A model generated the notes under the pieces. That model worked only from the letters and a program-made list of their open reading frames with translations. It was not told the origin of the DNA and made no database searches. The position numbers and the translations under genes are program-made. From positions 7,590,001 to 7,654,000 of the forward strand of contig NZ_CP064686.1 of assembly GCF_023100905.1 (NCBI RefSeq): DNA of 64,000 nt, read 5' to 3'. Of this stretch, positions 17,801-26,839 are shown piece by piece. The number at the start of each line of letters is the position of its first letter. Positions within the stretch are counted from its first letter, which is position 1. This DNA is from Bradyrhizobium sp. 4 (lineage in GTDB: Bacteria > Pseudomonadota > Alphaproteobacteria > Rhizobiales > Xanthobacteraceae).

Positions 17801-18121
17801 TTACGCCGCGCCGCTCAGATAGGTCTCGCGCCGCCCGATCATGCGCTCGGCGGCGGCCTTGGCGTCGGCCTTCGAGGAGGTCGCGCAGGTCCGATATTCG
17901 AGATCAGGGACGTCGGACGCGTTGCGGCGGCCGAACCAGGACTTTGAACCGACCGGCAGTAGCGCCAGCGCCTGCGCCAGATTGTCGACCGCGCCAAATG
18001 AATAGAGCGCGCCGGTGCCGGCGATGCGAACCTCATAGATGCCGGGCGAGATCGGCGCCTCGAGATTCTCGCCCCGTCCGGGACGGGGATAGCGCTTCCA
18101 TTCGCTCCAGGTCGAAATCAT
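17801..18121 (-). CDS. Small conserved-looking protein of unknown function, weak GIY-YIG-like features
   Basis: 106 aa from the ATG at 18121, which has GAGGGGG about nine bases upstream; a longer frame to 18277 has no such site. The segment PGIYEVRIAGTGALYSFG recalls the first strand pair of GIY-YIG domains, and the C-terminus ends YRTCATSSKADAKAAAERMI-type helix. The catalytic YIG/Arg/Glu set is not convincingly present, so nuclease activity should not be assumed. No signal peptide. It stands alone between gabD (same strand) and a divergent hydrolase gene. Confidence 0.55.
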   Translation of the reverse strand: MISTWSEWKRYPRPGRGENLEAPISPGIYEVRIAGTGALYSFGAVDNLAQALALLPVGSKSWFGRRNASDVPDLEYRTCATSSKADAKAAAERMIGRRETYLSGAA

Positions 18122-18468
18122 CTGAGGTCCCCCTCGCGGCCGGTGGGCGGCCGCTAAATTTGCATCAAGTCTTAACGTTGGCCGTCGCTCGGCCGAGAGC
18201 TGAACGCCGCAGCTCACAAAATGTTTCAAGTGCGTCAAAACAGTCGAAACATAGCGCCAGCAGCCATCCACGGTCACAGCTGGTTGCGGCCATCCACCGC
18301 AGATTGTGACGGGGTATTGCAGTTCAGCGCCTTGTCGTCGTGCGCGGGGAGCCGACCGTCAAGTCACGACATCGCGACCGCGGCAGGTACGCGGATGCGC
18401 TTGCCGCGCGGCGCACGCGGGAGGACAATCGATCGCTTCCAACAATAATCAAACCGGAGGAAACGCGG
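18122..18468. other. Divergent intergenic region with a spaced inverted repeat
   Basis: 347 bases between two divergent genes, with no credible gene. ATGTTTC at 18221-18227 and GAAACAT at 18246-18252 form a 7-bp inverted repeat spaced by 18 bases, a possible operator or loop. A 75-codon frame starts on this ATG but has no ribosome binding site and no protein-like pattern. The rest shows no hairpin-plus-T terminator. Confidence 0.4.
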
Positions 18469-19662
18469 ATGCAAGGCAAAGCTGAGATCGACCAGATTCT
18501 GCGCCAGAAGAGCGAGGCCGGGGAAATTCCCGGCGTCGTCGCCATCGCCGCCAGCGGTACCGACGTGCTGTATCAGGGCGCGTTCGGCAAACGCGACCTG
18601 TCCAAGCCGGATGCGATGACCGCCGACAGCGTGTTCTGGATCGCATCGATGACGAAGGCGGTGACATCAGCGGGCGCGATGCAGCTCGTCGAGCAGGGCA
18701 AGCTGTCGCTGGATGCACCGATCGGCGAGGTGTTGCCCGATCTCGCCAAGCCGCAGGTGCTCGAAGGCTTTGACGCCAAGGGCGAAGCCAAGCTGCGGCC
18801 GGCCAAGGGGCCGATCACGCTGCGCCAGCTCATGACCCACACGGCAGGCTTCTGCTACAACATGTGGAACGGCGATCTCGCGGTCTATCTGGACAAGAAC
18901 GGCATCCCCGCCATCACCACCTGCCAGAACGCGGCATTGAAGACGCCTATCATGACCGACCCCGGCACGCGCTGGGAATACGGCACCAATATCGATTTCG
19001 TCGGCAAGGCCGTGGAAGCCGCCAGCGGCAAGCGCCTCGATGCCTATCTGCGCGACAATCTGTTCGCACCGCTTGGCATGAGCGACACTGCCTTCAAGAT
19101 CACCGACGACATGCGCAAGCGCCTGGTCGGCATGCATGCGCGCGGCGAGGACGGCAAGCTCGCCGCGATCCCGTTCGAGCTCGAGCAGGAGCCGGAATTC
19201 CACATGGGTGGGGGCGGCCTTTATTCGACCGCGGCCGACTATATCAGGTTTACCCAGATGATCCTGAACAAGGGCCGCGGCAACGGCAATCAGGTGCTGA
19301 AGGCCGAGACCATCGCGACGATGGGGCAGAACCACATCGGCGACCTCGCCATGGGCAAGATGACCACGGCGGCGCCGATGTACACCAATGACGTCGATCT
19401 CTATCCGGAGCAGGTGAAGAAGTGGGGCCTCAGCTTCATGATCAACACCGCGAAGACCGCCGAGGGCCGCAGCGCGGGCAGCCTCGCCTGGGCGGGCCTC
19501 GCCAACACCTACTACTGGATCGACCCGGCGCGCGACGTCACCGGCGTGATCCTGATGCAGCTGCTGCCGTTCGCCGACGCAAAGTGTCTCGAGGCTTTTG
19601 CCGGCTTCGAGCGCGGCGTCTATGCCGGGCTCGATGCCGGCAGTGGGCAGAAGGCGGCGTGA
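18469..19662 (+). CDS. Serine hydrolase, class C beta-lactamase-like fold (esterase/transesterase type)
   Basis: 397 aa from the ATG at 18469, preceded by CCGGAGG. There is no signal peptide, so it should be cytoplasmic, which argues against an antibiotic-resistance role. Catalytic motifs are SMTK at about residue 64 (SxxK) and YGTN near 168 (YxN); a late GSLAWAGLANTYYWID segment replaces the KTG box with a tryptophan-containing loop as in EstB and LovD-like esterases. It is followed 80 bases later by an acyl-CoA ligase on the same strand, so it may hydrolyse an ester whose acid part is then activated. Substrate unknown. Confidence 0.8.
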   Translation: MQGKAEIDQILRQKSEAGEIPGVVAIAASGTDVLYQGAFGKRDLSKPDAMTADSVFWIASMTKAVTSAGAMQLVEQGKLSLDAPIGEVLPDLAKPQVLEGFDAKGEAKLRPAKGPITLRQLMTHTAGFCYNMWNGDLAVYLDKNGIPAITTCQNAALKTPIMTDPGTRWEYGTNIDFVGKAVEAASGKRLDAYLRDNLFAPLGMSDTAFKITDDMRKRLVGMHARGEDGKLAAIPFELEQEPEFHMGGGGLYSTAADYIRFTQMILNKGRGNGNQVLKAETIATMGQNHIGDLAMGKMTTAAPMYTNDVDLYPEQVKKWGLSFMINTAKTAEGRSAGSLAWAGLANTYYWIDPARDVTGVILMQLLPFADAKCLEAFAGFERGVYAGLDAGSGQKAA

Positions 19663-19741
19663 GGCACGCCTGACTCTCACAACGCGTCACGGCCGGGGTT
19701 ATTGTTCCGGCCGTCCACGCACCTGGCTGGAGGACACGATC

Positions 19742-21436
19742 TTGGCAGACAAAGCCGACAGTTACGTTTGCGGCGTCTCCGACACGCCGCTGCTCGGCGA
19801 CACCATCGGGCGCAGCCTCGATCAGGCCGCGCGACGCTGGGGCGATCGCGAGGCGCTGGTCTCGCCCAGCCACGGCGTGAGATGGACATGGAAGGAGTTT
19901 GCCGAGCGGGTCGACGCGCTCGCCGCCGGCTTTGTCGCGCTCGGCCTCGAACGCGGCGAACGGATCGGCATCTGGTCGCTGAACCGGCCGGAATGGACGC
20001 TGACCCAATTCGCCGCCGCCAAGGCCGGCCTCATCCTGGTGACGATCAATCCCGCCTACCGGCTGAGCGAGCTGGAATTCGCGCTTCACAAGGTCGGATG
20101 CAGCGCCATCGTCACCGCGACGGCGTTCAAGAGCAGCAACTACATGGACATGCTCAACACGCTGTTGCCGGAGCTTGCGATCGCCAAGCCCGGGCAATTG
20201 CGCGCCGCGCGGCTGCCGGCCTTGCGCATCGTAATCCAGATCGGCGGCCCCGCCTGCCCGGGCACGATCCCGTTCGACGAGGTCGCCGGCATGGGCGGAC
20301 CCCTGCATCGCGAGCAGCTCGCCGCGCTCGGCGCCTCGCTGCAATTCGACGATGCCGTCAACATCCAGTTCACCAGCGGAACGACGGGATCGCCCAAGGG
20401 CGTGACGCTGACCCATCACAACATTCTCAACAACGGCTATTTCGTCGGCCGCGCCATGCGCCTGACCGAACAGGACCGCATCTGCATTCCGGTGCCGCTC
20501 TATCATTGCTTCGGCATGGTCATGGGCAACCTCGCCTCCGTCACGCTCGGCGCAACGATGGTCTATCCCGGCGAGGGGTTTGATCCGCTGGCGACGCTAC
20601 GGACGATCGAGCAGGAAAAATGCACCGCGCTGTACGGTGTGCCGACGATGTTCATCGCCGAACTCGACCACGGCGAATTCTCAAAGTTCGATCTGACATC
20701 GCTGCGCACCGGCATCATGGCCGGCGCACCCTGCCCGATCGAGGTGATGAAGCGCGTCAATAGCGAGATGAACATGGGCGAGGTCACGATCGCCTATGGC
20801 ATGACCGAGACGAGCCCGGTCAGCTTCCAGAGCGCCGTCGACGATCCGCTCGATCGCCGCGTCTCGACGGTCGGACGAATCCATCCGCATGTCGAGGTCA
20901 AGGTCGTCGATCTCGACGGCAAGATCGTCAAGCGCGGCGAACGGGGCGAGCTCTGCACCCGCGGCTACAGCGTGATGCTGGGCTATTGGGAGGAAACGGA
21001 GAAGACCGCCGATGTGCTCGACGCCAACGGCTGGATGCATACCGGCGACATCGCCGTCATCGACGACCAGGGTTATTGCAACATCGTCGGCCGCATCAAG
21101 GACATGGTGATCCGCGGCGGCGAGAACCTCTATCCCCGCGAGATCGAGGAATTTCTGTACCGCCATCCCAAGATCCAGGACGTGCAGATCTTTGGCGTTG
21201 CCGATACCCGCTACGGCGAGGAACTCTGCGCCTGGATCCGCGTCAGGTCCGGCGAGACGCTGACGATGGAAGAGGTGCGCGCGTTCTGCGACGGCCAGAT
21301 CGCCCACAACAAGATCCCGCGTTATGTGGAATTCGTCGACGAGTTTCCGATGACCGTGACCGGAAAGATCCAGAAATTCCTGATGCGCGACCAGGTGGAG
21401 CAACGGCTTGGGCTGAAGGCCGCGAAGACTGCGTAG
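19742..21436 (+). CDS. AMP-binding acyl-CoA ligase (fatty acid/medium-chain type)
   Basis: 564 aa from the TTG at 19742, which has CTGGAGG eight bases upstream; the frame is open further upstream but lacks a site. ANL superfamily motifs: FTSGTTGSPKGVTLTHHN (A3, P-loop), YGMTETSPVSF (A5), GWMHTGDIAVIDDQGY (A7), GRIKDMVIRGGENLYPREIEEF (A8) and VTGKIQKF with the catalytic A10 Lys. It activates a carboxylic acid to the acyl-AMP and then the CoA thioester. Similarity is to FadD/AcsA-like ligases; chain length cannot be read from sequence. Probably co-transcribed with the serine hydrolase upstream. Confidence 0.88.
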   Translation: MADKADSYVCGVSDTPLLGDTIGRSLDQAARRWGDREALVSPSHGVRWTWKEFAERVDALAAGFVALGLERGERIGIWSLNRPEWTLTQFAAAKAGLILVTINPAYRLSELEFALHKVGCSAIVTATAFKSSNYMDMLNTLLPELAIAKPGQLRAARLPALRIVIQIGGPACPGTIPFDEVAGMGGPLHREQLAALGASLQFDDAVNIQFTSGTTGSPKGVTLTHHNILNNGYFVGRAMRLTEQDRICIPVPLYHCFGMVMGNLASVTLGATMVYPGEGFDPLATLRTIEQEKCTALYGVPTMFIAELDHGEFSKFDLTSLRTGIMAGAPCPIEVMKRVNSEMNMGEVTIAYGMTETSPVSFQSAVDDPLDRRVSTVGRIHPHVEVKVVDLDGKIVKRGERGELCTRGYSVMLGYWEETEKTADVLDANGWMHTGDIAVIDDQGYCNIVGRIKDMVIRGGENLYPREIEEFLYRHPKIQDVQIFGVADTRYGEELCAWIRVRSGETLTMEEVRAFCDGQIAHNKIPRYVEFVDEFPMTVTGKIQKFLMRDQVEQRLGLKAAKTA

Positions 21437-21444
21437 GTTGCCTG

Positions 21445-21545
21445 TCATTCCCCGCGAAGGCGGGGAATCCAGTACGCCGCGGCTTCTCCGTAGCCCACTG
21501 ACGGCTCTGGAATACTGGGTCACCCGGTCAAGCCGGGTGACGACA
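21445..21545. repeat. Intergenic palindromic repeat with ATTCCCCGCGAAGGCGGGGAAT end
   Basis: Left hairpin TTCCCCGC-GAAG-GCGGGGAA, inner CCAGTACGCC and AATACTGGGT, right hairpin GTCACCCGG-TCAA-GCCGGGTGAC. The plan matches the element at 11458-11559. It lies between the convergent acyl-CoA ligase and adenosine kinase genes and is followed by a CTCGCAATGACG fragment. Confidence 0.75.
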
Positions 21546-21586
21546 GCGGAGAGTGCCGCTCGCAATGACGGGGAGAGAGACGAGCG

Positions 21587-22588
21587 TTACAGTGTCAGGC
21601 CGCGCTGCCCTGCGAGTTCCTTCAGCGACACCTGCGGACGCGCGCCGATGTGCTGGATCACTTCGGCGGCTGCGAGCGCGCCGAGCTCGCCGCACTGCTT
21701 GTGGGGCAGGTTACGCGCCAGGCCGAACAGGAAACCGGCGGCGAAGAGGTCGCCGGCGCCGGTGGTGTCCACGAGTTTCGCGATCGGAGACGCCGGCGCT
21801 GCGACTGCATCAGTTGGCGTCACCACCACGCAGCCCTTTTCGCTGCGGGTGACCACGCCGAGATTGACGTCGTTGCGCAACTGCTTGAGCGCGGTGTCGA
21901 AATCGGAGGTCTGGTAGAGCGAATGCAGCTCGGACTCGTTGGCGAACACGATATCGACGGTGCCGTTGCGCATCAGCCCCAGGAACTCGTCGCGATAACG
22001 ATCGACGCAGAAGGAATCCGACAATGTCAGCGCCACCTTGCGCTTGGCATCATGGGCGATCTTGGCCGCCTTGACGAAGGCGTCCTTGGCGTTCTTGGGA
22101 TCCCAGAGATAGCCCTCGAGGTAGACGATGCCGGCCGCGGCGATCTCGGCCGGGTCGATGTCGGCGGGCGACAGGTCCTGCGCGGCGCCGAGATAGGTGT
22201 TCATGGTGCGCTCGCCGTCATCGGTCACCAGGATGTAGGAGCAGCCGGTCGCAGGGCCGTCCTTCGCCGCAGGCGTGTTGAAAGCGACGCCGGCCGCGCG
22301 GATGTCGTGGACGTAGAGCTTTCCGATCTGGTCGTCCTTGACCTTGCCAACATAGGCGGCGCGCGCCCCGAGACTGCCGATGCCGACGATGGTGTTGGCA
22401 GCCGAACCGCCGGAAACTTCCGTCGCCGGACCCATGTCCTTGTAGATGGCGGCGGCCCGTGCCTCGTCGATCAGGGACATGCTGCCCTTGGTCATGCCGT
22501 GCTTGCCCAGAAAGGCTTCGTCGGTCTTGACCAACACGTCGAACAGCGCGTTGCCGATGCCGAGAACGTCATATTTCACGTCAGCCAT
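21587..22588 (-). CDS. Adenosine kinase (PfkB family sugar kinase)
   Basis: 333 aa ribokinase-fold kinase. N-terminal GIGNALFDVLVK and SGGSAANTIVGIGSLG (the two-glycine substrate motif), and C-terminal DTTGAGDLFAAGFLFG carrying the catalytic Asp and anion hole. The NALFD start and the length place it with the adenosine kinases common in Rhizobiales; other PfkB substrates remain possible. The start ATG at 22588 is divergent from murJ with about 125 bases between them. It ends next to a repeat. Confidence 0.85.
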   Translation of the reverse strand: MADVKYDVLGIGNALFDVLVKTDEAFLGKHGMTKGSMSLIDEARAAAIYKDMGPATEVSGGSAANTIVGIGSLGARAAYVGKVKDDQIGKLYVHDIRAAGVAFNTPAAKDGPATGCSYILVTDDGERTMNTYLGAAQDLSPADIDPAEIAAAGIVYLEGYLWDPKNAKDAFVKAAKIAHDAKRKVALTLSDSFCVDRYRDEFLGLMRNGTVDIVFANESELHSLYQTSDFDTALKQLRNDVNLGVVTRSEKGCVVVTPTDAVAAPASPIAKLVDTTGAGDLFAAGFLFGLARNLPHKQCGELGALAAAEVIQHIGARPQVSLKELAGQRGLTL

Positions 22589-22713
22589 TCACCTTGATCC
22601 TGTTTGGCGGATTGCGATACCCGCGGAAATCCGCTTCCTGTCGGTCTGAAATCTGGTTCGCGGCCTATCACGACCGGCCCTTCGCGGGCAAGCAACGGTA
22701 TTATGCAGTTCCG

Positions 22714-24264
22714 ATGATCCGCTCCTTCCTGACCGTCTCGACGGGGACACTGGCTTCACGGCTGCTGGGCTTTGCACGCGATTCCCTGATCGCGGCGCTG
22801 CTCGGCACCGGCGTCGTGGCGGACGCGTTTCTGGCGGCATTTCAGCTCGTCAATGTGGTGCGGCGCCTGCTCAGCGAGGGCGCCCTGAATGCAGCGTTGA
22901 TCCCAGCCTGGCTGCGCGTTCGTGACAGCAAAGGCGAGGCGGCTGCGGCGGCGTTCGCGGGACGCGTGCTGGGTACGGTCAGCGCGGGCCTGATCGCAAT
23001 CTCGATCGCGATTGCACTTTTGATGCCGCTGACCATCATGATCATCGCGCCGGGCTTCGTCGGCGGCGCATCGCTCGATCTCGCTGTCCAGAATGCGCGG
23101 CTGATGCTGCCTTATCTCGCCTTCGCGGGACCCGTCACGGTGCTGATGGGCCTGCTCAACGCGCAGGGGCGCTTTGCACTCACCGCCTTCTCGCCGCTGC
23201 TGTTCAACATCGCCCTGATCGCCGCGATCGCGGCACTCCTGCTGGGGCATGCCGATGCAACCTTCGCCGCGTGGATGCTGGCGGCCACCGTCGGCATCGC
23301 CGGCCTGTTGCAGCTCCTGATGCTGCTGTCGCAGCGAAGCGCGCGTCTGGCGACCCCGCTGCGCGTGAGCTTCGACAAGGACATGCGCGGCTTCTTCGCC
23401 AAGGCGATCCCGGGCATGATCGCGAGCTCCGGCCCGCAATGGCTGATGGTTGCCGGCGCGATCATCGCCTCCGCCACGCCTGCCGCGGTCTCCTGGCTCT
23501 ATTTCGCCAACCGCCTGATCGAGCTGCCGCTTGGTATTGTCGGCGTCGCCATTGGTACGGTGCTGGTGCCGGAGCTGACGCGCGCGGTGAGGAGCGGTGA
23601 CCGCGACGCGGTTGCCTATGCGGAATCGCGCGCGCTGGAACTCGCCACCGGGCTGGCGCTGCCGGCGACGCTCGGCCTGATCGTGCTGGCCGAGCCGATC
23701 GTGCGGCTGCTGTTTGAACACGGCGCCTTTGGCGCGGAGGACAGCGCGGCCACGGCGCATGCACTGGTGTGGCTGGTGCTGGGACTGCCGGCGCATGTGC
23801 TGATCAAGGCGCTGTCCCCGGCCTATTTTGCCCGCAGCGACACGATGACGCCGCTGCTGGCGACCGCGAAAGGGTTCGTGGTCGCGGTCGCGCTCGCGAT
23901 CCTGCTCGGTCACTTCTTCGGCGCGAGCGGGATCGCCGCCAGCATTGCCGCCGGCGCCTGGAGCAGTGCGATTTCGTTGCTCCGGAAAGGCACGCGTGAA
24001 TTCGGCTTCTCGGTCGATGCCAGCGCCCGCAACCGGCTGCCGCGCATCGTGCTCGCCGCGCTCGCCATGGGCGGCCTGCTGTGGCTGACCGCGGGTCTCT
24101 TGCCTGCACAGGCCCATGGGTTCATCCGCTTCATTGCGCTGGGCTCACAGATCGCCGCCGGAATCATCGTCTATGGCTTGCTCCTGCAAATCCTCGGCGT
24201 CGCGTCCTGGCGCGAGGCCGCCGGTGCCTTGAAGCGCCCCGCCCAGCCCGATCCTGACGCCTGA
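22714..24264 (+). CDS. murJ: Lipid II flippase MurJ (MviN)
   Basis: 516 aa inner-membrane protein of the MOP superfamily that moves lipid II across the membrane for peptidoglycan synthesis. It has about fourteen membrane segments; conserved pieces are TLASRLLGFARDSLIAALLG (N-terminal Arg residues of the cavity), EGALNAALIPAW, YFANRLIELPLGIVGVAIGTVLVPEL and RLLFEHGAF. The ATG at 22714 starts right at the conserved MIRSFLTVSTGTLASR; a longer frame upstream covers the promoter region. trpS follows after 73 bases on the same strand. Confidence 0.93.
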   Translation: MIRSFLTVSTGTLASRLLGFARDSLIAALLGTGVVADAFLAAFQLVNVVRRLLSEGALNAALIPAWLRVRDSKGEAAAAAFAGRVLGTVSAGLIAISIAIALLMPLTIMIIAPGFVGGASLDLAVQNARLMLPYLAFAGPVTVLMGLLNAQGRFALTAFSPLLFNIALIAAIAALLLGHADATFAAWMLAATVGIAGLLQLLMLLSQRSARLATPLRVSFDKDMRGFFAKAIPGMIASSGPQWLMVAGAIIASATPAAVSWLYFANRLIELPLGIVGVAIGTVLVPELTRAVRSGDRDAVAYAESRALELATGLALPATLGLIVLAEPIVRLLFEHGAFGAEDSAATAHALVWLVLGLPAHVLIKALSPAYFARSDTMTPLLATAKGFVVAVALAILLGHFFGASGIAASIAAGAWSSAISLLRKGTREFGFSVDASARNRLPRIVLAALAMGGLLWLTAGLLPAQAHGFIRFIALGSQIAAGIIVYGLLLQILGVASWREAAGALKRPAQPDPDA

Positions 24265-24337
24265 GGTCAGCGAAATTCCCTTGACGGGGCAGCGCCGCTG
24301 TTGGAAACGACGCCCCGTATCTTGCAGGGAAGCTGCC

Positions 24338-25390
24338 ATGCCATTCGTTGAACGGGTTTTTTCGGGCGTCCAGCCGACGGGCAATCTGCACCTCGGCAAT
24401 TATCTCGGCGCGATCGTCAACTTCGTGAAGATGCAGGAAACCCACAACTGCATCTATTGCGTCGTCGACATGCACGCGATTACGCAGGGCGTGGACGTCT
24501 GGGGTGGACCGGTCGAGCTCGCGCGCAATACCCGCGAGGTGACCGCGGCGTTCATCGCCAGCGGCATCGATCCGAGCAAGCACATCGTGTTCAACCAGAG
24601 CCAGGTCTCGGGCCACGCCGAGCTCGCCTGGATCTTCAACTGCGTCGCGCGCATGGGCTGGCTTGGTCGCATGACCCAGTTCAAGGAGAAGGCCGGCAAG
24701 GACCGCGAGAACGCGTCCGTCGGTCTGTTCGACTATCCCGTGCTGATGGCGGCCGACATTCTGCTCTACCGCGCCACCCACGTGCCGGTCGGCGAGGACC
24801 AGAAGCAGCATCTCGAGCTGTCGCGCGACATTGCGCAGAAGTTCAACAATGACTTCGGCGACTCGATCCGCAACCTCGGCGCCAATGACGGCCTGTTCTT
24901 CCCGCTCCCGGAACCCTTGATCACGGGCCCGGCGACGCGCGTGATGAGCTTGCGCGACGGCACCAAGAAGATGTCGAAGTCGGACGCGTCGGATAATTCG
25001 CGCATCAATCTGACCGACGACGCCGACACCATCGCGCAGAAGGTGCGCAAGGCCAAGACCGACCCGGAGCCGCTGCCGACCGAAGAGAAGGGTCTGGAAG
25101 CGCGCCCCGAGGCCGACAATCTCGTCGGCATCTTCGCCGCGCTCTCCGGCCGCTCCAAGGCTGACGTGCTCAGGGATTTCGGCGGCGGCCAGTTCTCCAG
25201 CTTCAAGAACGCGCTGGTGGATTTGTGCGTCACCAAACTCGCGCCGATCGCCGGCGAGATGAAGCGCCTCGTCGCCGACCCCGGCCATATCGACACGATC
25301 CTGAACGACGGCGCCGACCGCGCGCGTGCGATCGCCGACGAGACCATGAAGCTCTCGAAGGACATCGTCGGCTTCATTCGCCGGCGCTGA
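24338..25390 (+). CDS. trpS: Tryptophanyl-tRNA synthetase
   Basis: 350 aa class I synthetase that charges tRNA-Trp. The HIGH-type motif is TGNLHLGNY near residue 14 and the KMSKS motif is intact (KKMSKSD near 211). SGVQPTGNLHLGNYLGA and GEDQKQHLELSRDIAQKFN are diagnostic. It lies downstream of murJ, a frequent order in Rhizobiales. The 5' gap has an inverted repeat ACGGGGC/GCCCCGT at 24284-24318 that could fold in the leader. Confidence 0.95.
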   Translation: MPFVERVFSGVQPTGNLHLGNYLGAIVNFVKMQETHNCIYCVVDMHAITQGVDVWGGPVELARNTREVTAAFIASGIDPSKHIVFNQSQVSGHAELAWIFNCVARMGWLGRMTQFKEKAGKDRENASVGLFDYPVLMAADILLYRATHVPVGEDQKQHLELSRDIAQKFNNDFGDSIRNLGANDGLFFPLPEPLITGPATRVMSLRDGTKKMSKSDASDNSRINLTDDADTIAQKVRKAKTDPEPLPTEEKGLEARPEADNLVGIFAALSGRSKADVLRDFGGGQFSSFKNALVDLCVTKLAPIAGEMKRLVADPGHIDTILNDGADRARAIADETMKLSKDIVGFIRRR

Positions 25391-25497
25391 GGCGCGTTCG
25401 CGAAACCGCGGCCGACGCCACGGCGCCGGCCGCTTCTGCTCTCCCCAAGCGAGACGGAGTGTGGCAGCATGTCAGCCGTGCACATTCCGGGACATGC

Positions 25498-25992
25498 ATG
25501 ACCAGCAAGCGACTTTGCTTCGAGCCGGGTCACAAGCCCAAATGCCTCGTCATCGTCGACGACACCGCCGAATGGGATCGCGCGGTCTATTACGCCAGCC
25601 GCTGGGCGATCCGGGCCGGCGGCGGCGTGGTGATGCTCCGCATCATCGAGCCCGAACAGCAGAGCCAGGAATGGCTGGGGGTCGCCGACATCATGCGCGC
25701 CGAGGCGCAGGAGGCGGCAGAAGCCGCGCTCGACCGTGCCGCCGGCCGCGCCAACGGCATCGCCGCGATCACGCCGGAACGGGTGATCCGCGAGGGCACC
25801 GCAATGGAACAGCTGCTGGCGGTGATCGACGAGGACCCCGACATCGCCATGCTGGTGCTCGCCGCGAATCCTGGCGCGGAAGGCCCGGGGCCATTGGTCA
25901 ACCTGCTCGCGCACGCGCTGGGCACGTTCCCGGTGCCGGTGACGGTCATTTCCGGCGCGCTGAGCGACCAGAGCGTGGATTCGCTGTCCTAG
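25498..25992 (+). CDS. Universal stress protein family protein
   Basis: 164 aa, UspA-type alpha/beta fold. Residues KCLVIVDDTAEWDRAVYYASRWAI give the first strand and helix with the nucleotide-contacting Asp; the C-terminal part IAMLVLAANPGAEGPGPLVN and FPVPVTVISGAL match the later strands, but the classical GxxG-9x-G(S/T) ATP loop is imperfect. Cytoplasmic. It follows trpS by 107 bases on the same strand and precedes the Nfu gene, so it may be in a loose cluster with stress and iron-sulfur functions. Confidence 0.8.
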   Translation: MTSKRLCFEPGHKPKCLVIVDDTAEWDRAVYYASRWAIRAGGGVVMLRIIEPEQQSQEWLGVADIMRAEAQEAAEAALDRAAGRANGIAAITPERVIREGTAMEQLLAVIDEDPDIAMLVLAANPGAEGPGPLVNLLAHALGTFPVPVTVISGALSDQSVDSLS

Positions 25993-26165
25993 ACTGCTGC
26001 TCTTTCGCCTCGCCTCGTTGGCCGGGAGAGGGAGAAGCGGGCGCCCTAACCCGCTGATATAACAGATGAACGGCCAGCTTACCCCTTGACCGTGCGTTCG
26101 CCGTCGCCATCTGCTAGTGGATAGAGCACGCGCCGGCCTTGAACCGGCGACGTCTGGAGAAAACC

Positions 26166-26735
26166 ATGTTCATTCAAACCGAAGCCACCCCCAATCCCGC
26201 CACGCTGAAGTTCATTCCCGGCCGCGTCGTGGTCGACGGCGGACCGATGGAATTTGCGAGCCGCGAATCGGCCGCACGCTCGCCGCTTGCCGAAAAGCTG
26301 TTCGAGGTCCCCGGCGTCACCGGCGTGTTCTACGGATCGGACTTCATCACCGTGACCAAGGCGAACGGTGAGTGGCAGCAGCTCAAGCCCGCGATCCTCG
26401 GCGCCATCATGGAGCACTACATGTCCGGCGCGCCGCTGCTCGCCGACGGTGCCGCCGCGAGCGATTCCGATCTCGACGACGAGGACGAATTCTTCGACGA
26501 GGCCGATGCCGAGACGGTCGACATGATCAAGGATCTGATCGAGACCCGCGTGCGCCCGGCGGTCGCCAATGACGGCGGCGACATCACCTTCCGCGGCTTC
26601 AAGGACGGTATCGTCTATCTCAACATGAAGGGCTCCTGCGCCGGCTGCCCGTCGTCGACCGCGACGCTCCAGCACGGCATCCAGAACCTGCTCAAGCACT
26701 TCGTCCCCGACGTGGTCGAAGTCCGGCCGATGTGA
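26166..26735 (+). CDS. NifU family iron-sulfur scaffold/carrier (Nfu1 type)
   Basis: 189 aa with the two-domain Nfu1 layout: N-terminal Nfu_N domain starting MFIQTEATPNPATLKF, a short acidic linker (residues 95-110, DLDDEDEFFDEAD), and a C-terminal NifU domain with the cluster-binding CxxC in GSCAGCPSS. Such proteins hold or pass on 4Fe-4S clusters to target enzymes. It is not near nif genes, so a housekeeping role is expected. The ATG at 26166 follows CTGGAG; a hairpin (CGCCGG/CCGGCG, 26131-26149) lies just upstream of the ribosome binding site. Confidence 0.92.
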   Translation: MFIQTEATPNPATLKFIPGRVVVDGGPMEFASRESAARSPLAEKLFEVPGVTGVFYGSDFITVTKANGEWQQLKPAILGAIMEHYMSGAPLLADGAAASDSDLDDEDEFFDEADAETVDMIKDLIETRVRPAVANDGGDITFRGFKDGIVYLNMKGSCAGCPSSTATLQHGIQNLLKHFVPDVVEVRPM

Positions 26736-26746
26736 CGCTGTCGCAA

Positions 26747-26829
26747 GGTGGGCAAAGGCGCATTTGCGCCGTGCCCACCACCGCGAACCGCAGCATAAGT
26801 GGTGAGCACGCTACGCTTCGCCCGCCTTA
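26747..26829. repeat. GTGGGCA-type palindromic repeat, copy 1
   Basis: GGTGGGCA-AA-GGCGC-ATTT-GCGCC-G-TGCCCACC (26747-26779) forms a near perfect hairpin, followed by a tail with GCTACGC and CGCCCGCCTTACG. It sits between the convergent Nfu and chemotaxis genes. A second, diverged copy is at 57200-57236. No U-tract follows, so it is a stable 3' structure rather than a clear terminator. Confidence 0.7.
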
Positions 26830-26839
26830 CGAAATTTCT

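Noticed and set aside
18221..18448. 75-codon frame in the gap before the serine hydrolase
   Set aside because: Its ATG is part of the inverted repeat, there is no ribosome binding site, and the product has no protein-like pattern.
26090..26160. Possible tRNA-like fold before the Nfu gene
   Set aside because: A CGCCGG/CCGGCG hairpin is present but no cloverleaf, no GTTCRA T-arm and no acceptor stem could be found.
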